A stretch of DNA of 30,271 nt, from positions 1 to 30,271 of the forward strand of contig JAEYZI010000036.1 in the NCBI GenBank assembly GCA_023428065.1, read 5' to 3'. The notes below the pieces were generated by a model. It worked only from the letters and a program-made list of their open reading frames with translations, did no database searches and was not told the origin of the DNA. The first letter of the stretch is position 1; each line of letters starts with the position of its first letter. The DNA is from Actinomycetes bacterium (GTDB taxonomy: Bacteria; Actinomycetota; Actinomycetes; Actinomycetales; Microbacteriaceae). The position numbers were made by a program, and so were the translations under genes. This document shows, in pieces, positions 1-7,776 of the stretch.

Positions 1-47
1 ATGAGCTCAGCCAGGCCGGCGAGGACTTCTTCGGTGGACAGTGCCAT
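1..47 (-). CDS. acpP: acyl carrier protein, N-terminal fragment cut by the window edge
   Basis: Only the first 15 codons are inside the window. They read MALSTEEVLAGLAEL, a typical start of helix I in actinobacterial acyl carrier proteins. A good ribosome binding site (GGAG) lies 9 bases before the ATG. The serine that carries phosphopantetheine is outside the window. The product would carry growing acyl chains between the enzymes of type II fatty-acid synthesis in the cytoplasm. It follows fabH by 41 bases on the same strand, the usual fabD-fabH-acpP-fabF order of actinobacteria. The identification rests on the short N-terminus plus this context. Confidence 0.85.
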   Translation of the reverse strand, partial: MALSTEEVLAGLAEL

Positions 48-88
48 GTTCGTTTTCTCCTAGGGGTGTCGAGTGACCGGGGACAAGT

Positions 89-1090
89 TTAGGGGAGCCG
101 CACGACCTGGGCCCCGAAGACGAGGCCCGCGCCGAAGCCGATCTGCAGGGCGAGTCCGCCCGAGAGCTCGGGGCGCTCGTCGAGCAGCCGGTGGGTCGCG
201 AGGGGGATCGAGGCGGCCGAGGTGTTGCCCGTGGTCTCGATGTCGCGGCCGATGGCGACGTGCTCCGGGAGCTTGAGCTGCTTGGCGAGCTCGTCGATGA
301 TGCGCATGTTCGCCTGGTGCGGGATGAACGCGGCGAGGTCCTCGGGGGCGACGCCCGCCTCCTCGAGGGTCTGCCGTGCGACCTTCGCCATCTCCCAGAC
401 GGCCCAGCGGAACACGGTCTGGCCGTCCTGGCGCATCGTCGGCCACGGCTTCTCGCCGTCGAGGTACTCCTCGAAGGTCGCGTTCATGCCCACGGCATCC
501 CACTTGGAGCCGTCGGAGCCCCACACGGTCTTCGAGACGCCGGGCTCGTCCGAGGGGCCGAGCACCGCGGCGCCCGCGCCGTCGCCGAGGAGGAACGAGA
601 TCGAGCGGTCCTCGGGGTGCACGTACTGCGAGAGCTTCTCGGCACCGACGACGAGCACGTACTCGGCGGCGCCCGCGCGGATGAGGGCGTCGGCCTGCGC
701 GATCGCGTAGGTGTAGCCGGCGCACGCTGCGCTGATGTCGTAGGCGGGTGCGGGGGCGACGCCGAGGCGCTCCGCGAGCAGGGTCGCCATCGAGGGCGTC
801 ACGGCGACGTTGCTGATCGTCGAGACGAGCACCGCTCCGATGCGCGACGGGTCGACGCCCGACTTCTCGATCGCCTCCCGGGAGGCGGTCTCGGCGAGGT
901 CGATCGCGTCGACGCCCTTGGACGCGCGCGTGCGGGTGATGATGCCGGTGCGCTGGCGGATCCACTCGTCGCTCGAGTCGATCGGCCCGACGAGCTCGTC
1001 GTTGGTCACGACCCGGTCGCCACGGGCGGCGCCGAGGGCCAGGATGCGGCTGCCGGGTGCGCCCTGCGCCTGCTTGAGGTGGATCGTCAC
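89..1090 (-). CDS. fabH: beta-ketoacyl-ACP synthase III
   Basis: This 333-residue enzyme condenses an acyl-CoA primer with malonyl-ACP, the first step of type II fatty-acid synthesis. The Cys-His-Asn catalytic triad is visible: Cys123 in SAACAG, His258 in IPHQAN and Asn289 in GNTSA. The glycine-rich GFGAGL segment near the C-terminus is also present. In Gram-positive bacteria FabH often sets the proportion of branched primers, but primer choice cannot be read here. The start is GTG, overlapping the fabD stop (GTGA), and an AGGAGG site lies 7 bases upstream, so translation is probably coupled to fabD. Length and motifs are normal for the family. Confidence 0.97.
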   Translation of the reverse strand: MTIHLKQAQGAPGSRILALGAARGDRVVTNDELVGPIDSSDEWIRQRTGIITRTRASKGVDAIDLAETASREAIEKSGVDPSRIGAVLVSTISNVAVTPSMATLLAERLGVAPAPAYDISAACAGYTYAIAQADALIRAGAAEYVLVVGAEKLSQYVHPEDRSISFLLGDGAGAAVLGPSDEPGVSKTVWGSDGSKWDAVGMNATFEEYLDGEKPWPTMRQDGQTVFRWAVWEMAKVARQTLEEAGVAPEDLAAFIPHQANMRIIDELAKQLKLPEHVAIGRDIETTGNTSAASIPLATHRLLDERPELSGGLALQIGFGAGLVFGAQVVRLP

Positions 1091-2013
1091 GCGGCGGCCT
1101 CCTGGTCGATGAGCGCGTGGGCGGCGGGGATGTCGTCGGGGGTCTTGACGGCGACCGTCGGGAGGCCCTTGAGGGCGCGCTTGGCGAGACCGACGAGGGC
1201 GCCCGCGGGGGCGAGCTCGACGATGCCCGTGACGCCGTTCGCGGCGAAGGACTCCATGACGAGGTCCCAGCGCACGGGCGAGGCGATCTGCCCGACGAGG
1301 AGGTCGAGGTAGCGTGCGCCGTCGTCGACGATCGAGCCGTCTCGGTTGGTCCAGATCCGCAGCGACGGCTGGTGCGTGACGATGCCTGCGGCGACCTCGC
1401 GCATCGTGTCGACGGCGGACTCCATGAAGCGCGTGTGGAACGCACCGGCCACCTGGAGGGGGATGACGCGCGCGCCCGCGGGAGGCGCGGCCTGCAGTGC
1501 TGCGAGTGCGTGGAGTTCGCCCGCGACGACGATCTGTCCGCCGCCGTTCATGTTCGCGGGGGAGAGGCCGAGGGGCTCGAGCGCGGCCGTGAGCTCGGCC
1601 TCGTCGGCGCCGATGACGGCGCTCATGCCGGTCTCGGAACGTGCAGCGGCATCCGCCATGGAGCGCCCGCGCGCGGCGACGAAGCGCATCGCGTCGGCCT
1701 CCCCGAGGATGCCGGCTCCCGCCGCCGCCGCGACCTCGCCGACCGAGTGACCGGCGATGCCCGCGACCTTGTCGCGGCGACCGTCGAGCACGGCGTGGAG
1801 CGACAGCAGAGATGCGCCGACGATGAGGGGCTGCGCGATGGCGGTGTCACGGATGGTGTCGGCGTCCGACACCGTGCCGTGGGTGCGCAGGTCGACGCCC
1901 GCGGCGTCGGAGAGTTCGTCGAGGTGGGCCGCGAAGTGCGGCTCCGCGATCCAGGGGTCGAGGAATCCGGGGGTTTGCGAGCCCTGTCCGGGCGCGACGA
2001 TCACGACGGTCAC
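1087..2013 (-). CDS. fabD: malonyl-CoA:ACP transacylase
   Basis: FabD moves malonyl groups from CoA to acyl carrier protein. The 308-residue protein has the oxyanion motif GQGSQ near residue 10, the nucleophile Ser90 in GHSVGE, and the catalytic His193 in AFHTRFM. I chose the GTG at 2011-2013 because the protein then begins VTVVIVAPGQGSQ, as in homologues; a longer open frame upstream runs into the regulator gene and has no conserved sequence. AGGA precedes the start by 7 bases. It lies 76 bases after the FasR-like gene and overlaps fabH by 4 bases. A fab operon promoter may lie in that gap, but I see no clear -35/-10 pair. Confidence 0.96.
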   Translation of the reverse strand: MTVVIVAPGQGSQTPGFLDPWIAEPHFAAHLDELSDAAGVDLRTHGTVSDADTIRDTAIAQPLIVGASLLSLHAVLDGRRDKVAGIAGHSVGEVAAAAGAGILGEADAMRFVAARGRSMADAAARSETGMSAVIGADEAELTAALEPLGLSPANMNGGGQIVVAGELHALAALQAAPPAGARVIPLQVAGAFHTRFMESAVDTMREVAAGIVTHQPSLRIWTNRDGSIVDDGARYLDLLVGQIASPVRWDLVMESFAANGVTGIVELAPAGALVGLAKRALKGLPTVAVKTPDDIPAAHALIDQEAAA

Positions 2014-2089
2014 CCGACCATCCTGCCAACACGCGCCCGGCCCGGCGGCATATGGCGCACGAGAAATCCGCCGCGACCTTGGCGGATGC

Positions 2090-3274
2090 CTACATCCCGT
2101 CCGGTCTGCGACCGGTGTCGGCGATCGAGCCGACGATGAGCGCGGTCTGCAGGATGAGCGCCTCGCGCGCGCCCGTCGCATCCCAGCCGATGATCTCGCT
2201 GATGCGCTTGAGGCGGTAGCGCACGGTGTTGGCGTGCACGAAGAGCTCGCGCGCGGTCGCCTCGAGCGAGCGACCGTTGTCGAGGTAGGCCCACAGGGTC
2301 AGCAAGAGCTCTCCCGAGTGGTCCTTGAGGGGCTGGTAGATGCGCGCGATGAGCGTGGCCCGCGCGAGGGGATCGCCCGCGAGCGCCCGCTCGGGCAGCA
2401 GGTCGTCGGCGAGCACGGGGCGGGGGGCCCCGCGCCAGGACTTCGCGACCGCGAAACCCGCGAGGGCGGCGCGCGCGCTCCGGGCGGCGTCGACCAGCGA
2501 GGGGACCTCGTGACCGAGCACGAGGAAGCCGGGGCCGAAACCGGGCTCGAGCTGCCGGGCGATGTCGATGAACGGCAGCGGCTCGCGCGCCTCGGCGTCC
2601 TCCCTCGGATCGACGCGGCCGATCACGAGCACGAGTCGCGAGCCCTGCACGCCGATGAGCACGTCGGCGTCGAGGTGGCGCGCGGTGCGGCGCAGCTGGT
2701 CGACGTCGAGCATGCGGGGAGCCGTCCCGACGAGCACGGAGACGGCGCCGTGGCCGTTCCAGCCGAGCGCGGCGACGCGGCTCGGCAGCTCGCTGTCGTA
2801 TTCGCCGGTGAGGATCGAGTCGACGACGAGCGCCTCGAGCCGCGCATCCCAGAGACCTCGCGCCTCCGCGGCGCGCGCGTAGACGTCGGCGGCCGCGAAC
2901 GCGATCTCGCGCGAGTAGAGCAGGATCGCCTCCCGCAGCTCCTCGCTCGAGCTCGTGACGCGCTCCTCCACCACCTCGACCGTCACGCGGATGAGCTGGA
3001 GCGTTTGCTGCAGGCTCACGGACCGCAGGAGCTCCCGCGGCGCGGCACCGAACACATCCGCCGCGATCCACGGCGTCGAGCTCGGGTCGTCGTACCAGGA
3101 GATGAACGAGGTGATGCCCGCCTGGGCGACGAGCCCGACGGCGCTGCGTCGGCCCGGCGGCATCTCGCGATACCAGGGAAGGGTCTCGTCGAGGCGTTTG
3201 AGGGTCGTCGTCGCGAGCTCGCCTGACAGCGTCCGCAGCCAGGCGAGTGTCTGCGCCTTCGTCCTCTCCGCCAC
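2090..3274 (-). CDS. fasR: PucR-family transcriptional regulator, FasR-like
   Basis: The 394-residue protein has a C-terminal PucR-type helix-turn-helix at about residues 335-363, with the signature HANTVRYRL. Its middle part fits the GGDEF-like domain often seen in these regulators. In Streptomyces coelicolor a regulator of this type, FasR, sits directly upstream of fabD-fabH-acpP-fabF and activates it. The same gene order here makes this protein the likely activator of the fab genes; that is inference from synteny and family. The GTG start lies 13 bases after aceE and I see no strong ribosome binding site, so coupling to aceE is possible. The inducer is not visible. It is unrelated to the TetR-type FasR of mycobacteria. 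Confidence 0.85.
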   Translation of the reverse strand: MAERTKAQTLAWLRTLSGELATTTLKRLDETLPWYREMPPGRRSAVGLVAQAGITSFISWYDDPSSTPWIAADVFGAAPRELLRSVSLQQTLQLIRVTVEVVEERVTSSSEELREAILLYSREIAFAAADVYARAAEARGLWDARLEALVVDSILTGEYDSELPSRVAALGWNGHGAVSVLVGTAPRMLDVDQLRRTARHLDADVLIGVQGSRLVLVIGRVDPREDAEAREPLPFIDIARQLEPGFGPGFLVLGHEVPSLVDAARSARAALAGFAVAKSWRGAPRPVLADDLLPERALAGDPLARATLIARIYQPLKDHSGELLLTLWAYLDNGRSLEATARELFVHANTVRYRLKRISEIIGWDATGAREALILQTALIVGSIADTGRRPDGM

Positions 3275-3287
3275 CGTCCGGGTCGGC

Positions 3288-6011
3288 CTAGCTCTCGCCG
3301 CCCGCCGAGCCCGTGGTGCCGGCGTTCACGTCGTACAGCTTGTACTTGTCGATCGCCTGCAGCACGTAGGCCGGGTCGACCTGGCCGCGGCGGGCGAGCG
3401 ACTGCAGCACCCGCACGACGACCGACGGCCCGTCGATCTTGAAGTAGCGCCGCGCGGCCGGACGGGTGTCGCTGAAGCCGAACTCGTCCGCGCCGAGCGT
3501 CGCGTACTCGCCCGGCACCCAGGCGCGGATCTGATCCGGCACCGAGTGCATGTAGTCGGTCACGGCGAGGAACGGCCCCTCGGCGCCGCTCAGCTTCTGC
3601 CACACGTACGGGACCTGCGGCTGCTGGGTCGGGTTGAGGAAGTTGTGCTGGTCCGCGGCGATGCCGTCGCGGCGCAGCTCCGTCCACGAGGTGACGCTCC
3701 AGACGTCGGCGGCCACGCCCCAGTCCTTCGCGAGCAGCTCCTGCGCCTCGAGAGCCCACGGCACCGAGACGCCGGATGCGAGCAGCTGCGCCTTGGGTCC
3801 GCCGATCGTGGCGTCCTTGAGCTTGTAGATGCCGCGCAGCAGCCCCTCGACGTCGAGCCCCTCGGGCTCGGCGGGTTGCACGATGGGCTCGTTGTACACC
3901 GTGAGGTAGTACATGACGTTCGGATCGGGGTGCTGCCCGCCGTACATCCGCTCGAGTCCCGCGCGCACGATGTGCCCGATCTCGTAGCCGTAGGCGGGGT
4001 CGTAGGTGACGACCGCCGGGTTGGTCGAGGCGAGCAGGGGCGAGTGCCCGTCGGCGTGCTGCAGCCCCTCGCCCGTGAGCGTCGTTCGCCCGGCCGTGGC
4101 GCCGATGATGAACCCGCGGGCCATCTGGTCGCCCGCCGCCCACATGGCGTCGCCCGTGCGCTGGAACCCGAACATCGAGTAGAAGACGTACACGGGGATG
4201 AGCGGCTGCCCATGGGTCGAGTAGGAGGTGCCCACCGCGGTGAACGCCGCGAGTGCCCCCGCCTCGTTGATGCCGACGTGCACGATCTGCCCCTGCGGGC
4301 TCTCCTTGTAGGCGAGCAGCAGCTCGCGGTCCACGGAGGTGTAGTGCTGGCCGTTCGGGTTGTAGATCTTCGCCGTCGGGAAGTAGGCATCCATGCCGAA
4401 CGTGCGCGCCTCGTCGGGGATGATCGGCACGATGCGCTGCCCGATGCCCGGGTCCTTCAGAAGGTCCTTGAGGAGGCGTGCGAACGCCATCGTCGTGGCG
4501 ACCTCCTGCTTGCCCGACCCCTTCTTCGCGACCTCGAACGCCGAGTCCGCGGGGAGCGTGACGTCGACGTGCGTCGACCGGCGCTTGGGCAGGTAGCCGC
4601 CGAGCTCGCGGCGACGCTCCTGCAGGTACTGGATCGCGGGGTCGTTCTCGCCCGGGTGGTAGTACGGCGGGAGGTACGGGTTCTCCTCGAGCTGCGCATC
4701 GGTGATCGGGATGCGCATCTCGTCGCGGAACTGCTTGAGGTTGTCGAGCGTGAGCTTCTTCATCTGGTGGGTCGCGTTGCGGCCCTCGAAGCTCTTGCCG
4801 AGGCCGTAGCCCTTGATCGTCTTCGCGAGGATGACGGTGGGCTGCCCCTCGTGCTCGACGGCGGCCTTGAACGCGGCGTAGACCTTGCGGTAGTCGTGGC
4901 CGCCGCGCTTGAGGTTCCAGATCTGCTCGTCGGTGTAGTCCTCGACGAGTCGGAGCGTCTCGGGGTCGCGGCCGAAGAAATTCTCGCGCACGTAGGCGCC
5001 GTCCTCGGCCTTGTAGGTCTGGTAGTCGCCGTCGGGCGTCGCGTTCATGAGGTTGACGAGTGCGCCGTTGTCGCGGGCGAGCAGCTCGTCCCACTCGCGG
5101 CCCCAGATGACCTTGATGACGTTCCAGCCGGCGCCGCGGAAGAAGCTCTCGAGCTCCTGGATGATCTTGCCGTTGCCGCGGACGGGGCCGTCGAGGCGCT
5201 GCAGGTTGCAGTTGATGACGAACGTCAGGTTGTCGAGCTTCTCGTTCGCGGCCCACTGGAGGGCGCCGCGGCTCTCGACCTCGTCCATTTCGCCGTCACC
5301 GAGGAACGCCCACACGCGGCTGTCGGCGCGATCGACGATGCCCCGGTTGGTGAGGTACTTGTTGTTCTGCGCCTGCCAGATCGCGTTGATCGGGCCGAGA
5401 CCCATCGACACGGTCGGGAACTGCCAGAACTCCGGCATGAGGCGGGGGTGGGGGTACGAGCTCAGCCCGTGCGGAGCACGCGACTTCTCCTGACGGAAGC
5501 CGTCGAGATCGACCTCGCCGAGGCGCCCCTCGAGGAACGCGCGGGCGTACATGCCCGGCGATGCGTGCCCCTGGTAGAAGATCTGGTCGCCGCCGGACGG
5601 GTGGTCCTGCCCGCGGAAGAACCAGTTGTTGCCGACCTCGTAGAGCGACGCGCTCGACGCGTACGTCGAGATGTGGCCTCCGACCGCGATGCCGGGGCGC
5701 TGCGCCCGGTGCACCATGACGGCCGCGTTCCAGCGGATCCAGCGACGGTACTGCCGCTCGAGCTCCTCGTCGCCGGGGAACTCCGGCTCGTTCTCCGGCG
5801 CGATCGTGTTGATGTAGTCGGTCGTGGGCACCATGGGCACGCCCAGGTGCAGATCCTTCGATCGCTTGAGCAGGCTCAGCATGATCTCTCGACCGCGCTG
5901 ATGCCCCTTCTCCCCGACGAGCGCGTCGAGGGACTCCTGCCATTCGGCGGTCTCCTCCGGGTCCTGATCGGTGTTGTTCACCGAGTACGGATCCTGGTCG
6001 TTCACCGTCAC
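3288..6011 (-). CDS. aceE: pyruvate dehydrogenase E1 component, homodimeric type
   Basis: AceE decarboxylates pyruvate with thiamine diphosphate and passes the acetyl group to the lipoyl E2 component, giving acetyl-CoA. At 907 residues it has normal length for the homodimeric actinobacterial/enterobacterial type. The thiamine-diphosphate motif begins with GDGEMDE at residues 238-244 and ends near NCNLQ at 266-270. The start is the GTG at 6009-6011, preceded by AGGAAGAGG at good spacing; more distal start codons would extend the gene into the neighbouring promoter region. A TAGACT hexamer about 38 bases upstream gives a plausible leader. It is followed closely by the FasR-like gene and the fab genes, which use its product. 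Confidence 0.97.
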   Translation of the reverse strand: MTVNDQDPYSVNNTDQDPEETAEWQESLDALVGEKGHQRGREIMLSLLKRSKDLHLGVPMVPTTDYINTIAPENEPEFPGDEELERQYRRWIRWNAAVMVHRAQRPGIAVGGHISTYASSASLYEVGNNWFFRGQDHPSGGDQIFYQGHASPGMYARAFLEGRLGEVDLDGFRQEKSRAPHGLSSYPHPRLMPEFWQFPTVSMGLGPINAIWQAQNNKYLTNRGIVDRADSRVWAFLGDGEMDEVESRGALQWAANEKLDNLTFVINCNLQRLDGPVRGNGKIIQELESFFRGAGWNVIKVIWGREWDELLARDNGALVNLMNATPDGDYQTYKAEDGAYVRENFFGRDPETLRLVEDYTDEQIWNLKRGGHDYRKVYAAFKAAVEHEGQPTVILAKTIKGYGLGKSFEGRNATHQMKKLTLDNLKQFRDEMRIPITDAQLEENPYLPPYYHPGENDPAIQYLQERRRELGGYLPKRRSTHVDVTLPADSAFEVAKKGSGKQEVATTMAFARLLKDLLKDPGIGQRIVPIIPDEARTFGMDAYFPTAKIYNPNGQHYTSVDRELLLAYKESPQGQIVHVGINEAGALAAFTAVGTSYSTHGQPLIPVYVFYSMFGFQRTGDAMWAAGDQMARGFIIGATAGRTTLTGEGLQHADGHSPLLASTNPAVVTYDPAYGYEIGHIVRAGLERMYGGQHPDPNVMYYLTVYNEPIVQPAEPEGLDVEGLLRGIYKLKDATIGGPKAQLLASGVSVPWALEAQELLAKDWGVAADVWSVTSWTELRRDGIAADQHNFLNPTQQPQVPYVWQKLSGAEGPFLAVTDYMHSVPDQIRAWVPGEYATLGADEFGFSDTRPAARRYFKIDGPSVVVRVLQSLARRGQVDPAYVLQAIDKYKLYDVNAGTTGSAGGES

Positions 6012-6048
6012 GCTTGACCTCTTCCTGATCGTGTCGTGGCCATCGTCG

Positions 6049-6054
6049 AGTCTA
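6049..6054 (-). promoter_or_regulatory. predicted -10 element of aceE
   Basis: On the minus strand this reads TAGACT and would start transcription about 30 bases before the aceE GTG, leaving room for the AGGAAGAGG ribosome binding site. No good -35 hexamer is visible. The same hexamer precedes nif3 and panB. Confidence 0.5.
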
Positions 6055-6115
6055 GGCCCGGACGGTGGGGGGCGTCCGACATGGCCGTCGAACGGCGCAT
6101 CTCCCGCCCGCGGCG

Positions 6116-6121
6116 TATGAT
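6116..6121 (+). promoter_or_regulatory. predicted -10 element of the peroxiredoxin gene (leaderless)
   Basis: TATGAT stands 8 bases before the GTG start, so transcription would begin within a base or two of the start codon. The intervening CGTCGCTC has no Shine-Dalgarno sequence. This is the usual picture of a leaderless actinobacterial mRNA. Confidence 0.65.
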
Positions 6122-6129
6122 CGTCGCTC

Positions 6130-6603
6130 GTGGCTCTGGAGAACGACACGCAGGCTCCCGACTTCGACCTGCCCAACCAGTACGGCGAGCACGTCCGCCT
6201 CAGCGACTTCCGCGGGCGCAAGCCCGTCGCCCTCGTCTTCTTCCCGCTCGCGTTCTCGAGCACGTGCACGGGGGAGCTGTGCGTGCTGCGCGACAACCTC
6301 GCGGAGTTCCAGCGGCACGGCGTCGAGCTCATCGGCATCTCGGTCGACTCGAAGGCGGCCCTGCGCGCGTGGGCGGAGCAGGAGGGCTACGACTTCACCC
6401 TCCTCGCCGACTTCTGGCCCCACGGCGCCGTCGCGAAGGAGTACGGCGTCTTCCTCGAGGAGAAGGGCTTCGCGAACCGCGCGACGTTCCTGATCGACGT
6501 CAAGGGCATCATCCGCGCGTCGTTCATCACGGCACCGGGGCAGGCGCGCTCGATCGAGGAGTATCGCGCGGCCCTCGACGAGGTGCTCCCCGTCTCCGTC
6601 TGA
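6130..6603 (+). CDS. AhpE-type peroxiredoxin
   Basis: A 157-residue thioredoxin-fold peroxidase that would reduce hydrogen peroxide and organic peroxides in the cytoplasm. The peroxidatic centre is FPLAFSSTCTGELC, with Cys46 as the attacking cysteine. The sequence around it is AhpE-like, but a second cysteine follows five residues later (Cys51), the spacing of the resolving cysteine in BCP-type enzymes. The protein may therefore form an intramolecular disulfide, unlike the one-cysteine AhpE of Mycobacterium tuberculosis. The GTG start appears leaderless. It is divergent from aceE and meets the next gene tail to tail only 6 bases away, with no terminator visible between them. Confidence 0.92.
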   Translation: MALENDTQAPDFDLPNQYGEHVRLSDFRGRKPVALVFFPLAFSSTCTGELCVLRDNLAEFQRHGVELIGISVDSKAALRAWAEQEGYDFTLLADFWPHGAVAKEYGVFLEEKGFANRATFLIDVKGIIRASFITAPGQARSIEEYRAALDEVLPVSV

Positions 6604-6609
6604 CGCAAC

Positions 6610-7302
6610 TCAGCCGCCCATCACGTTGACCGCCCGCGCGATCACGAGCGCGAGGATCGCGAATCCGGAGACGGACTCCGCGAGCATGAGCGCCTTCGCG
6701 CGGATCGAGAGCGGCATGACGTCGGTCGGGCTGAAGGCCATCGCGTCGGTGGCCGAGAAGTACAGGTAGTCGAAGAACTCGGGGCTCCAGTCGGAGCGGC
6801 CGGATGAGCGCGCCGCGACCTCCGGGATCGCATCCGCGTCCTCGTCCTGGGGGAAGAGGAAGTCGGCGGGCGGGAGCGCGTGCCGGGCGTCGCGGCGCCG
6901 CGCGATCGGACCGCCCCTGTCCATCTCCCAGTAGATGATCGCGTAGGCGATGACGTTCGACACCCACACCTGGACGGCCGCGAGCAGGATCGCGGGCGCG
7001 TCGGAGTTGTGGGCGGCGAGGAGCTGGTAGCCGAGCTGCACGAGGGCCACCTGATTGGCCACGAGGAGGACGACGGCGAGTGCGATCGAGGCTGCGCGCG
7101 ACCACCGGCTCTCGCGCGTGAGCCGCACGGGGTTGAACCAGATGAGCGGGATGAGGGCGAGAGCGCACAGACCCGCGATCGTGACCCGCAGCTCTGGCAG
7201 GAAAGCGCCCGGCAGCAGGAGGTAGAGGGCGACGGCGACGCCGATGGCGGCGACGACCGGCCACCGGTGCTCGGGGCGGGTGCGGAACGAGGTGCTCGTC
7301 AC
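6610..7302 (-). CDS. membrane protein of unknown function, ion-channel-like C-terminus
   Basis: The 230-residue protein has hydrophobic segments at about residues 15-33, 38-56, 68-92, 104-125 and 203-228. Between the last two is a charged loop (DFLFPQDEDAD) and then SPEFFDYLYFSATDAMAFSPTD, which resembles the re-entrant pore region before the last helix of two-helix ion channels. It lacks the TVGYG filter of potassium channels, so channel activity is only a suggestion. Similar proteins are conserved in actinobacteria without an assigned role, as far as I recall. The GTG start has the -10-like TAGGCT six bases upstream and no ribosome binding site. Confidence 0.8.
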   Translation of the reverse strand: MTSTSFRTRPEHRWPVVAAIGVAVALYLLLPGAFLPELRVTIAGLCALALIPLIWFNPVRLTRESRWSRAASIALAVVLLVANQVALVQLGYQLLAAHNSDAPAILLAAVQVWVSNVIAYAIIYWEMDRGGPIARRRDARHALPPADFLFPQDEDADAIPEVAARSSGRSDWSPEFFDYLYFSATDAMAFSPTDVMPLSIRAKALMLAESVSGFAILALVIARAVNVMGG

Positions 7303-7308
7303 GGACGG

Positions 7309-7314
7309 AGCCTA
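7309..7314 (-). promoter_or_regulatory. predicted -10 element of the membrane protein gene (leaderless)
   Basis: On the minus strand TAGGCT is separated from the GTG start by six bases (CCGTCC), which contain no Shine-Dalgarno sequence. Confidence 0.5.
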
Positions 7315-7324
7315 TTCCGCCCGG

Positions 7325-7330
7325 TAGCAT
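7325..7330 (+). promoter_or_regulatory. predicted -10 element of tRNA-Val
   Basis: TAGCAT lies 10 bases before the mature 5' end of the tRNA, which would give a precursor with a very short 5' leader. No convincing -35 hexamer is visible. Confidence 0.4.
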
Positions 7331-7340
7331 CGTGGGGTCC

Positions 7341-7413
7341 GGGCGCTTAGCTCAGCTGGTAGAGCGCCTCGCTTACACCGAGGATGCCGGGGGTTCGAGT
7401 CCCTCAGCGCCCA
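7341..7413 (+). tRNA. tRNA-Val (anticodon UAC)
   Basis: A complete cloverleaf of 73 bases. The acceptor stem GGGCGCT pairs with AGCGCCC, the anticodon stem CCTCG pairs with CGAGG around the loop CTTACAC (anticodon TAC), and the T arm is GGGGG-TTCGAGT-CCCTC. The discriminator is A, and CCA is not encoded. From the last anticodon base onward the sequence is repeated exactly at 8129-8167, marking the gene as an integration site. The 3' half present here was therefore probably supplied by the incoming element, which rebuilt a working tRNA. Confidence 0.97.
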
Positions 7414-7687
7414 CCGAGACGGGCCGGGGCGGAGTCGGATCCTCGGTCTCGCCGACGAGGTACGCGACCGTCGTGTTGAGGATCTTTGCCGCGTCCACGA
7501 GGTTCTGCACGCCCCATCCCACCTTCCCGCGAAGGCGCTTCGCGACCAGGCTCTGGTCCATCCCGATGCGCTCGCCGAAGGCGGTCTGCGTCATCTTCTG
7601 ATCCCACATGAGCTGGTGCACGCGCCGACCGACGAAGGCGTCGTAATCCAGGGCGTTCGTTCCGTGCTGGGCAGGGATTGAAGTCAT
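7373..7687 (-). CDS. Cro/CI-type (XRE) immunity repressor ending in the att core
   Basis: A 104-residue DNA-binding protein. The helix-turn-helix covers about residues 32-54, including TQTAFGERIGMDQSLVAKRL, followed by a second helical part up to AYLVGE near residue 80. This pattern is common in repressors of actinophages. The last 13 codons are exactly the 39-bp att core, and the TAA stop (7373-7375) lies in host sequence just outside it. Joining the core to the sequence left of attR would add 16 residues, KTRLAPVAPIRKTPAA, before a TGA. TATCTT, 6 bases before the ATG and 17 bases after TTGCCG, makes a good leaderless promoter. The protein probably represses the divergent gene and may still give immunity to related phages. 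Host-origin regulation is the less likely alternative. Confidence 0.85.
   Translation of the reverse strand: MTSIPAQHGTNALDYDAFVGRRVHQLMWDQKMTQTAFGERIGMDQSLVAKRLRGKVGWGVQNLVDAAKILNTTVAYLVGETEDPTPPRPVSVGAEGLEPPASSV
7376..7414. repeat. att core copy 1 (attL, within tRNA-Val)
   Basis: A 39-base segment identical to 8129-8167. It starts at the last anticodon base and ends one base after the discriminator. Read on the minus strand it encodes the last 13 residues of the repressor (VGAEGLEPPASSV), in frame. Confidence 0.92.
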
Positions 7688-7776
7688 GGGGCGAAGATAC
7701 TCGTTTTCTGCATTCTCGGCAATATCGGAACATCTATTTGACAGAGTATGCCGATTCCGCCTACTCTTCCGAGTCT
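7688..7776. promoter_or_regulatory. divergent promoter and operator region of the relic
   Basis: Rightward, TTGACA at 7738-7743 is followed after 18 bases by TACTCT at 7762-7767, nine bases before the ATG at 7777. Leftward, TTGCCG (7717-7722) is followed after 17 bases by TATCTT (7694-7699), six bases before the repressor ATG. Two inverted pairs could be operators: TCGGCA (7716-7721) with TGCCGA (7749-7754), and ATACTC (7697-7702) with GAGTAT (7744-7749). They overlap or adjoin the promoter elements, as in a phage genetic switch. The promoters are seen directly; the operators are inferred. Confidence 0.65.
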
